Origin: a bacterium
GTDB lineage: Bacteria; Babelota; Babeliae; Babelales; RVW-14
DNA: 20,121 nucleotides
Reading direction: 5' to 3'
NCBI GenBank assembly: GCA_023249935.1
Contig: JAHFBQ010000014.1
Location: forward strand, 1-20,121
Below are positions 14,662-20,121 of this stretch, piece after piece. Within the stretch, counting starts at the first letter, position 1. Every line of letters starts with the position of its first letter. Below the pieces are notes generated by a model, which was not told where the DNA came from, did not search any database, and worked only from the letters and a program-made list of their open reading frames with translations. A program made the translations under genes and the position numbers.

Positions 14662-16518
14662 ATGAAAAATATATCTAAGGTGTTGGTTGCCTGCTTGCTG
14701 CATGGCGCAGCGTTTGCGGGTACATACGATCAAAAAACATTTTTGATGTCGCATCACCCTGTGCATAGCCAGCTGATGGAACAGGCATTGTTCCGTACGC
14801 ATCGTCATACGGCTGCACTTGAACAAGGTGGTCATGTGCAGGCCACCGCATTTTATGGCGAGTCGATGAACAAGTCGGCAATCGGCCAGTATTTTGGTGT
14901 TGGTAACGGTAAAAATAGTTTCAAGGTAGGCTCTGAGCTTAACGCCAACGGGGTTGCAGACACGACCAATGATCTTGATGGTGGCTACCTCATTCACAAC
15001 CAAGCAAACCCTACCGCTCAAGCTGTTGCGCTTGCTGGTAAAATTACCTTGCTGCCAAAGCAAACTGTTTACGGCGTGAATTTGACTTACCGCCAAGCGT
15101 TTCTTGGTGCGTGTGGCCGGAATTTCTTTTTTCAAGTCAGTGCACCGATCGTGCAAGTAAGAAACAATCTTGGGTTCTCGGTTGCTAACGAAATCAAAGT
15201 AAATCTTGGTGCTGGCGCAGAGTATGGCCTGGCTGATTTTTTTGATGGCAAGGTGAATGTTGCGGCAAACAACGTAAACACTCAAACCGGTTTGACCAAA
15301 GGCAAAATGGTGGCGCGTTCATTGTATGCCACCGGACTTGCAGATCTTAACTTGCAACTTGGCTACAAGATGGTGTGCAAAGATGACAGACATGCCGATG
15401 TGTACCTGCGCGGTATCGTGCCAACCGGCAACAAATCTACCGGTGAATATTTATTCGAACCGCTTGTTGGTAACAACAATCACTACGGTCTCGGCCTTGG
15501 ACTCGATGCCGATATGACCTTGTGGCATGAAGCGGACAAAGGCCGCTTGAGCTTGCAAGGTAGCGCGGCGTACACCTATCTTTTTGAAAGCACAGAAACA
15601 CGTATGCCGGGCATCAACCGCCGTCGTGATGATTCGTTTAAGTACAACCAGTATGGCCTCATCGGCAAACCTGGTGATGTATCGGTTGCACCGGCAACCA
15701 ACGTGCTGACACAAGATTTCCGTGTTCGTCCTGGCAGCCAACTTGAACTGATGACCGGTTTGAGCTTTCACTCGCAAGGCGGTGTAAGCGTGAACGTTGG
15801 GTACAACATGAACTGGCGCGAAGCTGAGGGTGTGTACCGCAAAGCGAATGATGTGTTTACTGATGTGTATGCGGTGGCACCAAAACAGATGATCATGAAT
15901 GCTGTGGTACCGACCAATCCTGCTGCGGGAGCAGCGCCAGTTGTTGGGTTGCTGAGCTCAAGTGATCAGACGGTTGCGCGGTATCGTTCGACTGCTGTTT
16001 TTGATGCGGCAGTGGCGCAAGCGGCTGCTGCTAATGATGGTGCTGCATTGCAAGAAGCTCTTGTTCATGCTGGTGGTGGTAACCAGGCTGGCGTTGGTAC
16101 TAATGCTGGTGCTACAGCCATTGTTGCCGCGCCTCCTCATGCAAATGAATTGCCTGCTTATCAGGCTGGTGCAAAGTTATTTGCAGCAACCGGTATAGAT
16201 ATTTTGGCTGATGTTACTGTCGGTACTGCTATCGCTGCTGTAAATGGCCGTGCCGAAGCTGTTCGGGATGCCATAGCTGCTAGAAATTACATTGCCAATG
16301 TGCAAAACGTTGGTGCAATTGAAAGTTCAGTGGCTGATTCGATTCGCCAAGAGTCGCTCATTACCCACGTGCTTGGTGCGTCGCTCGGTTACTCATTTGA
16401 TGTGGTACATGGTTTTCCTCTTATGGTTGGTGTGGGCGGTCAGTATGAATTGCCGCACTCAAGCAATGTGGGATTGGAAAGCTATAAACTGTTTGTGAAA
16501 GCGGGCGTTTCGTTTTAG
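14662..16518 (+). CDS. Outer-membrane beta-barrel protein with Ala-rich insertion (OMP2)
   Basis: The start is ATG 14662, with AAGGAG upstream; a TTG-initiated extension from 14584 is rejected. This gives 618 residues with a signal peptide ending near AFA/G at 19-20. A lipobox-like LVAC at 8-11 sits too early to be convincing. Barrel-like strands include VNLTYRQAFLGA, FFFQVSAPIVQV, LGLGLDADMTLW, VSVNVGYNMNW, LGASLGYSFDVV and a C-terminal YKLFVKAGVSF with the terminal Phe of BAM substrates. The pattern 'TGLADLNLQLGYK...GIVPTGN...GLGLGLDAD' parallels OMP1. Residues about 405-560 are Ala/Gly/Asn-rich and interrupt the barrel between its last predicted strands. Substrate or function is unknown. 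A hairpin overlaps the stop codon and a terminator follows. Confidence 0.87.
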   Translation: MKNISKVLVACLLHGAAFAGTYDQKTFLMSHHPVHSQLMEQALFRTHRHTAALEQGGHVQATAFYGESMNKSAIGQYFGVGNGKNSFKVGSELNANGVADTTNDLDGGYLIHNQANPTAQAVALAGKITLLPKQTVYGVNLTYRQAFLGACGRNFFFQVSAPIVQVRNNLGFSVANEIKVNLGAGAEYGLADFFDGKVNVAANNVNTQTGLTKGKMVARSLYATGLADLNLQLGYKMVCKDDRHADVYLRGIVPTGNKSTGEYLFEPLVGNNNHYGLGLGLDADMTLWHEADKGRLSLQGSAAYTYLFESTETRMPGINRRRDDSFKYNQYGLIGKPGDVSVAPATNVLTQDFRVRPGSQLELMTGLSFHSQGGVSVNVGYNMNWREAEGVYRKANDVFTDVYAVAPKQMIMNAVVPTNPAAGAAPVVGLLSSSDQTVARYRSTAVFDAAVAQAAAANDGAALQEALVHAGGGNQAGVGTNAGATAIVAAPPHANELPAYQAGAKLFAATGIDILADVTVGTAIAAVNGRAEAVRDAIAARNYIANVQNVGAIESSVADSIRQESLITHVLGASLGYSFDVVHGFPLMVGVGGQYELPHSSNVGLESYKLFVKAGVSF

Positions 16519-16536
16519 GACGTTATCACGTCCTAA
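16515..16536 (+). terminator. Hairpin overlapping the OMP2 stop codon
   Basis: The 9-bp stem ttaggacgt (16515-16523) pairs with acgtcctaa (16528-16536) around loop tatc, with the TAG stop inside the left arm. There is no U-tract, so it may act in mRNA stability or translation termination rather than as a terminator. Confidence 0.5.
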
Positions 16537-16549
16537 GACCTGGAATTTT

Positions 16550-16582
16550 GAAGGGGCAGAGAGATCTGCCCCTTCATCTTTT
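16550..16582 (+). terminator. Intrinsic terminator of OMP2
   Basis: A perfect 11-bp stem gaaggggcaga (16550-16560) pairs with 16565-16575 around loop gaga, followed by atctttt. It is a good rho-independent terminator. Confidence 0.8.
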
Positions 16583-16604
16583 ATAAAGATTCTTGATGAT
16601 GGGG

Positions 16605-16633
16605 ACTGGGTCCCCGCCTTCGCGGGGATGACG
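16605..16633 (-). repeat. GTCATCCC-family palindromic element, reverse orientation
   Basis: It reads actgggtccccgcc...gggatgacg, with a tight hairpin ccccgc/gcgggg and loop cttc. Its ends match those of 16714-16744 in the opposite orientation, while the hairpin tips differ. Confidence 0.75.
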
Positions 16634-16713
16634 ACATTGGGAAGGGGTGTGGAATCAATCCTTTTCTACACTCTATAAAGCAACTACTTTGCTATTGAGC
16701 AACTAATGAAATC

Positions 16714-16744
16714 CGTCATCCCGGATTTCATTCCGGGACCCAGT
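16714..16744 (+). repeat. GTCATCCC-family palindromic element, forward orientation
   Basis: It reads cgtcatcccgga...gggacccagt, with hairpin cccgga/tccggg and a 6-base loop tttcat. It faces the element at 16605-16633 across 80 bases that carry no gene. Confidence 0.75.
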
Positions 16745-16770
16745 CCTAAGATTAATACATCCATATTTTT

Positions 16771-16874
16771 CTCTCGTAGAAATTATCTTTACTGACTTAA
16801 TTCAATCTTCACCGCGTGCGCTTGCGCACCCAGCAAATAATGATTTAAATTTAAAAAGATAATTTCTACGAGAG
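16771..16874. repeat. 104-bp element with perfect 20-bp terminal inverted repeats
   Basis: The arm beginning ctctcgtagaaattatc (16771-16790) is perfectly reverse-complemented at 16855-16874. The 64-base interior contains a GC-rich mini-hairpin gtgcgc/gcgcac and otherwise AT-rich sequence. The shape fits a MITE-like element or a structured regulatory site. No target-site duplication is evident next to the ends. Confidence 0.8.
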
Positions 16875-16961
16875 GGGGAGGTAATGCTCATACTCCATGA
16901 TGGGAGTAGTGGTTTGGAGAGCCAGCGTTCTATGGGAAGAAAGTCGCGATGGCTCATCACA

Positions 16962-16990
16962 TTGACAATGCCAATTATATTTGGTATTCT
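16962..16990 (+). promoter_or_regulatory. Strong sigma70-type promoter for hicAB
   Basis: A perfect -35 TTGACA (16962-16967), a 17-base spacer and a -10 TATTCT (16985-16990) place the start near 16997. The leader is then about 34 bases, with AGGA at 17021-17024 as the hicA ribosome-binding site. Confidence 0.7.
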
Positions 16991-17030
16991 TAATTTTCAA
17001 CTAAACTTATTTTCTAAATCAGGAATTACT

Positions 17031-17219
17031 ATGCCTTTAAGTGGAAAAGATATGTGCAAGCTCTTTCAGAAAGAGGGTTATAAAATAGTGCCTGGAGGGA
17101 AGGGGAGTCATATAAAACTTAAAAAAGATGGTTATCCAACGGTGATAATTCCCAATCACAATGAGTTGAAAATTGGATTAGAACACGCTCTTAGAAAACT
17201 GTTACAAAAAATTAAGTAA
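17031..17219 (+). CDS. hicA: HicA-family mRNA interferase toxin
   Basis: This 62-residue protein has the HicA double-stranded RNA-binding-like fold signature: MPLSGKDMCKLFQKEGYK, then PGGKGSHIKLKK with the catalytic-type His at residue 27, then YPTVIIPNHNELKIGLEHALRKLL. Length is typical. HicA toxins cleave mRNA in the cytoplasm and are neutralised by HicB. I chose ATG 17031 because the family begins here, AGGA lies 6 bases upstream, and the promoter at 16962-16990 would exclude a longer form. It is followed after ten bases by hicB, the usual toxin-first order. Whether the pair is active cannot be judged from sequence. Confidence 0.93.
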   Translation: MPLSGKDMCKLFQKEGYKIVPGGKGSHIKLKKDGYPTVIIPNHNELKIGLEHALRKLLQKIK

Positions 17220-17229
17220 GGGGTTGGCA

Positions 17230-17667
17230 ATGAATTATCATTTTAAAATTCATAAAGAAGATGGCGGCTTCTGGGCCGAATGCATTGAACTTCCGGGGTG
17301 TTTTACACAAGCGGATACTCGAGAGGAGTTGTTGTTAAATATGCAGCAAGCTTTAAATCTTTACATTGAAGAACCGTCTGATTCTAAAGAGCTTGCCTGC
17401 TTGCCTGACGACTCTATAAAAAAATCTAAAACTATTGTTCAGGTGGCTCTTGATCCCAATCTCTCCTTCTCGCTTCTTATCAAACATTTTAGGATTAAGT
17501 ACAAACTGACCCAAAAAGAAGCAGCAAAAAAAATGGGGTTTGATAAAATTTATAGTTATCAACGACTAGAAGCAGGAAAATGTAATCCAAGTTTAAAAAT
17601 GCTTTCTAAGATAAAACAGATTTTCCCGGAGTTTTCAATAGATTATGCAATCAGTAATCATCGATAG
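17230..17667 (+). CDS. hicB: HicB-family antitoxin with C-terminal HTH
   Basis: This 145-residue protein has the HicB partial RNase H-like domain at about 1-50 (YHFKIHKEDGGFWAECIELP, GCFTQADTREELLLNMQQAL). A linker leads to an Xre-type helix-turn-helix at about 92-135 (KLTQKEAAKKMGFDKIYSYQ, RLEAGKCNPSLKML). It binds and blocks HicA and, through the HTH, probably represses its own promoter, as known for the family. I chose ATG 17230 with AGGGG upstream rather than the TTG two codons earlier. It is co-transcribed with hicA across a ten-base gap. Confidence 0.93.
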   Translation: MNYHFKIHKEDGGFWAECIELPGCFTQADTREELLLNMQQALNLYIEEPSDSKELACLPDDSIKKSKTIVQVALDPNLSFSLLIKHFRIKYKLTQKEAAKKMGFDKIYSYQRLEAGKCNPSLKMLSKIKQIFPEFSIDYAISNHR

Positions 17668-17737
17668 TGGCTGACATAATGGGCTGAAGTGCTTCACGCT
17701 CTTGATATGCTCGTACGCGACCAGCGTTTTAGCTTGT
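17651..17737 (-). pseudogene. Possible in-frame remnant downstream of the minus-strand exported gene
   Basis: Directly after the TAA at 17738-17740, in the same minus-strand frame, come two codons, a second TAA (17729-17731), then 25 open codons that look protein-like (RAYQEREALQPIMSATIDDY) and end in TGA at 17651-17653. They overlap the last bases of hicB in antisense. This could be a lost C-terminus cut off by nonsense changes, or chance. Confidence 0.25.
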
Positions 17738-18697
17738 TTATGTAAAAAGAGGATCTAGAGCTTGGTACAAAGAACAAAATGACTGATTGGTCAAAAAACC
17801 TGTTTTAGGGACTGTAGAATCAAGTAAAAACAGAGCTTGTTCTAGAAGGGGCATGAGAGATTTATGTTTTTGCCATAAAACGGTGAGATCTTTTCTTTGT
17901 TGGAGTTGGGAAAGAGATGTATTTCTATTGCCAAAAATTTCCAGCTGGGAGTGTAGTAATTTGGTGTTTGTAATCAAGATAAATTCCAGTATTGCTGAGT
18001 GGTCCAGAATAATTTCCTCAAACTTGGTGTGCCAATACCGGGGATGAACTGTGATGAAGTCTCCTGCAATGGAGCAAGCATGTTGCTCTTCTGTGGTTAT
18101 ATTTCCTATGAGGTTGCGCGTGTGTTGTGGGATGCTGGTAAGTCTCGTTGAGGGTTGCGCTGATGCTACGATCTGTGGTGGCAAAAAGCTAAATAAATTC
18201 AGAATTCCCATGCATATACTTGCACTGTAAAACAGTGGGGTAGAAGTTTTTTTATTTTTTTGTGCAACAGGGGTATAAAGAAAAGTATGCATCGTATTCA
18301 GCGCATAAAAAAGAGCTGCATGTGGTACACACTTGTTATTGGTTTGGAAATGAAAAATCCATGGGCTTTCCCAGTCATCATAACAAATGTATATATCGAG
18401 ATATAAAAGCAGTAGTAATTGTTTGAAGATTATTCGACCAGATGTGTGAATACCTGTTCTTTCGTCGATAAATTCTGATTCCGCGGCAGCTTGGATCTCA
18501 TCGAAAAATGGGGTGAGGGGGTGTGTTTGCCGTGGTGTTTGAATGTCTTCAAAATCGCTAGCAACAGAAGGTGCTTGCGTGGGCTGATTTGTGGCGCTTG
18601 GTATGTTGAAAAATTGTAACAGTCTATTAAGAGAGTGAAGCTGACCGCTCAAGCAAAGGTGAATAAGCAAAAGAAAAATGATGTATCTTGTGTTCAA
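17738..18697 (-). CDS. Exported protein of unknown function
   Basis: This 319-residue protein starts with TTG at 18695-18697. The choice is supported by an AGGGGG Shine-Dalgarno about seven bases upstream on the minus strand, and by the signal peptide that begins there (NTRYIIFLLLIHLCLSGQ; likely cleavage near residue 18). The mature part opens with a Pro/Thr/Gln-rich linker (ATNQPTQAPSVAS). It continues with mixed, His-, Leu- and aromatic-rich sequence (LDIYICYDDWESPWIFHF, FITVHPRYWHTKFEEIILDH, and a C-terminal helical stretch LLEQALFLLDS). I recognise no family or catalytic motif. It lies 91 bases downstream of the repeat-protein gene on the same strand, with a large palindrome between, and meets hicB tail to tail. 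Periplasmic or secreted location is inferred. Confidence 0.8.
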   Translation of the reverse strand: MNTRYIIFLLLIHLCLSGQLHSLNRLLQFFNIPSATNQPTQAPSVASDFEDIQTPRQTHPLTPFFDEIQAAAESEFIDERTGIHTSGRIIFKQLLLLLYLDIYICYDDWESPWIFHFQTNNKCVPHAALFYALNTMHTFLYTPVAQKNKKTSTPLFYSASICMGILNLFSFLPPQIVASAQPSTRLTSIPQHTRNLIGNITTEEQHACSIAGDFITVHPRYWHTKFEEIILDHSAILEFILITNTKLLHSQLEIFGNRNTSLSQLQQRKDLTVLWQKHKSLMPLLEQALFLLDSTVPKTGFLTNQSFCSLYQALDPLFT

Positions 18698-18718
18698 TGT
18701 CCAGCCCCCTAGATCTCA

Positions 18719-18777
18719 GTTCACAAGGCCGATACTTCATCATGATGAAGTATCGGCCTTGGTATTTTATTGTGAAC
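18719..18777. repeat. Nested palindrome: 38-bp perfect palindrome inside a 7-bp inverted repeat
   Basis: caaggccgatacttcatca (18724-18742) is exactly complementary to 18743-18761, with no spacer. Outer arms gttcaca (18719-18725) and tgtgaac (18771-18777) enclose it, sharing two bases with the core. It sits between two minus-strand genes. T-rich sequence follows only on the plus strand, so it is not a standard terminator for the minus-strand repeat-protein gene. Confidence 0.8.
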
Positions 18778-18788
18778 GGTTAATAATT

Positions 18789-20121
18789 TTATTTTGCTCC
18801 CATTAAAATTTTGCGTTGATCCGCACTGATGGTTTGCAGCATTGTGTCGATGTTAGATTTAAACGCATCGCTCACGAGGGACGTCTGTTTAATTTGTGAG
18901 AGCTGAGTAGTTAACCGCTTCAGCGTGTCTGCATTACGAGTAGGGCGTTTTTCAAACGTATCTCGAACCATCTTCGCCATTGATTGTTGCATGTCTGGTG
19001 GGGTGTTAGGGCGAGCGTTTTTGATAAACGTATCAAGTTGATCAAGGGTGCCAAGATACACTTGTTCGGCTGTTGGCGGAGCGACAGGTGCTGTTGCGCC
19101 GGCTTGTGTGCGACCTAGAGCTTGTACCGCAGTATCTTGTCCAGCGGGAGCTTGCGCTGCACCAGCAGGTTCCACTTGAGCAATGTCTTTATCAACTTGT
19201 GCCAAGAGACCTTTCACATGTGCTTCTTGTTCAGGTGTTAACATGCCTGAGGCGAGTGCTGCCTGAAGTGCGGAACGTGTTTTTTCAAGTGACGCTGGAT
19301 CTTGTTCACGATTTTCAAAGACAGCTTGTAAGCGGGTTGCTGCGTCATTTTTTTGCTCAGGCGTAAGCTGTTGCCCCTTGCTTTGTGTGAAGAGTGTTGC
19401 TACATCATCAGCCTCTTTTTCTTCTTTGCTACGAGTTTTAGCTGGGCGCTCTCTACGATCGTCGTCACCAGCTTGTTGATCTCTTCTGCCACCATCGGCT
19501 GCTGGAGAAAGTTTAGCTTGAGCAATGTCTTTATCAACTTGTGCAAGCAGTCCTCTCACATGAGCTTCTTGTTCTGGTGTTAGTATGCCAGAATCAAGTG
19601 CGGCCTGCAGTGTGGCGCGTGTCTTCTCAAGAGACTCTTCGTCTTGTATTCGATTTTCAAATAATTTTTGTAAACGAGTTGCGGCGTCATTTTTTTGCTC
19701 AGGTGTTAATTGTTGACCTTTGCTCTTGGTAAATAAATCGGCAAGTTGGTCTGCATCTTGATCGAATTGGGCTGCACGCGGACTGCGTGCGCGTCTGCCC
19801 CTAGGTTCTCTCTTAGTTCTTGCTTGAGTGATTTCCTTGTCAAGCTGAGCTTGCAGGCCTCTGACATAGGTTTCCTGTTCAGGGGTTAGGTTGCCCGAAT
19901 CGAGAGCGGCCTGTAGGGTTGCGCGTGTTTTTTCAAGTGATTCAGAATCATCTTGTGGTCGATTTTCAAACAGTTTTTGTAGGCGGGTAGCAACATCATT
20001 TTGTTCTTGTGGTGTAAGTTTTTTGCCTTTGTTTTTGATAAAGATATCGGCAAGTTGGTCTGCATCTTGATCAAATTGTGCAATACGAGGATCTTGCCCA
20101 TCTCTGCCCTTACGGCCGCCT
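18789..20121 (-). CDS. Tandem-repeat helical protein, 5' end beyond the window
   Basis: The frame is open from the window edge to a TAA at 18789-18791 (443 residues seen). An internal ATG at 19559 is not the real start, because the same frame and the same repeats continue upstream of it. Three strong repeats of about 80 residues are visible, each with the order (L/V)A(D/T)(L/I)F..(S/N)KG, LTP(E/Q)(E/Q)(K/Q)ND(A/V)ATRLQ, FENR, SLEKTR, LQAAL(D/A)SG, LTPEQE, V(R/K)GL.AQ(V/L)DK(D/E)I. They are spaced 103 and 114 codons apart, with charged, Arg-rich linkers. A fourth, diverged copy (LDTFIKN to FEKRP to LKRLTTQL) ends the protein 122 codons on. Strongly helical, acidic/Gln-rich sequence suggests a helical bundle or coiled-coil scaffold. 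I recognise no family. The downstream gene on the same strand is exported, but this protein's own N-terminus is not visible. Confidence 0.85.
   Translation of the reverse strand, partial: GGRKGRDGQDPRIAQFDQDADQLADIFIKNKGKKLTPQEQNDVATRLQKLFENRPQDDSESLEKTRATLQAALDSGNLTPEQETYVRGLQAQLDKEITQARTKREPRGRRARSPRAAQFDQDADQLADLFTKSKGQQLTPEQKNDAATRLQKLFENRIQDEESLEKTRATLQAALDSGILTPEQEAHVRGLLAQVDKDIAQAKLSPAADGGRRDQQAGDDDRRERPAKTRSKEEKEADDVATLFTQSKGQQLTPEQKNDAATRLQAVFENREQDPASLEKTRSALQAALASGMLTPEQEAHVKGLLAQVDKDIAQVEPAGAAQAPAGQDTAVQALGRTQAGATAPVAPPTAEQVYLGTLDQLDTFIKNARPNTPPDMQQSMAKMVRDTFEKRPTRNADTLKRLTTQLSQIKQTSLVSDAFKSNIDTMLQTISADQRKILMGAK

Larger units (their letters stand above)
16519..17030. other. 512-base repeat-rich intergenic region before hicA
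   Basis: It contains the OMP2 terminator, two opposed GTCATCCC-family elements (16605-16633, 16714-16744), a 104-bp inverted-repeat element (16771-16874) and the hicAB promoter (16962-16990). I see no independent gene. An in-frame 49-codon extension of hicA from ATG 16884 is not credible. Confidence 0.75.

Noticed and set aside
14669..14694. OMP2 as a lipoprotein (LVAC lipobox)
   Set aside because: Cys at position 11 leaves too short a hydrophobic core. The downstream AFA/G site and terminal Phe fit a barrel protein better.
14548..15285. 245-codon minus-strand open frame opposite OMP2
   Set aside because: It is antisense to a clear signal-peptide-bearing barrel gene. It has no ribosome-binding site and its composition looks like a coding shadow.
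16771..16874. Cas12a-type CRISPR repeat (ataatttctac resembles the 3' part of Cas12a repeats)
   Set aside because: There are only two copies, in inverted orientation. The characteristic gtaga closing arm is missing downstream and there is no cas12a gene.
16884..17030. N-terminal 49-residue extension of HicA with a membrane helix
   Set aside because: The GGAGG is only two bases from ATG 16884, the region holds the hicAB promoter, and HicA family proteins begin at 17031.
19557..19559. Start of the repeat protein at the ATG at 19557-19559
   Set aside because: The same frame continues upstream to the window edge with two further copies of the same repeat, so this Met is internal.

Overview
The window reads as a piece of a Gram-negative bacterial chromosome with an accessory, surface-protein-rich character. 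Several genes encode Sec signal peptides. Two encode outer-membrane beta-barrel-like proteins ending in Phe. Three encode AAA ATPase/DUF4143 proteins. There is also a GIY-YIG protein bracketed by palindromic repeats, and a hicAB toxin-antitoxin pair. The combination resembles what I recall of Candidatus Dependentiae (TM6/Babeliales), which are intracellular symbionts of protists. That placement is an inference from gene style only; no rRNA or marker gene is present. TGA is used as a stop, so the code appears standard.

Layout, left to right. 1-3330 (+) is the 3' part of a very large beta-rich secreted or surface protein (P1), followed by a strong hairpin. 3472-4659 and 4862-6028 (+) are two AAA/DUF4143 ATPases, separated by degenerate 33-bp tandem repeats. 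6207-10127 (+) is a 1306-residue secreted protein (P2) sharing its C-terminal half with P1, followed by outer-membrane protein OMP1 (10193-11488). 11489-12302 holds palindromic repeats and a GIY-YIG gene framed by a perfect 31-bp inverted repeat. 12303-13481 (+) is a third AAA/DUF4143 gene, a close paralogue of the first. 13719-14438 (+) is a small exported protein and 14662-16518 (+) is OMP2. 16519-17030 is repeat-rich intergenic DNA, followed by hicAB (17031-17667, +). On the minus strand lie an exported protein of unknown function (17738-18697) and the 3' part of a tandem-repeat protein (18789-20121) that runs off the window.

How it may work together: P1, P2, OMP1, OMP2 and the small exported protein look like envelope or surface components. 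P2 and OMP1 sit close enough to be co-transcribed. The ATPases, GIY-YIG gene, hicAB and palindromic repeats look like mobile or selfish cargo settled between surface genes. Every gene in the repeat-rich parts has an unusual upstream or flanking structure: perfect palindromes, in-phase tandem repeats, or a leaderless promoter. These structures, the shared P1/P2 domain and the four-unit repeat protein are the least explained parts of the window.
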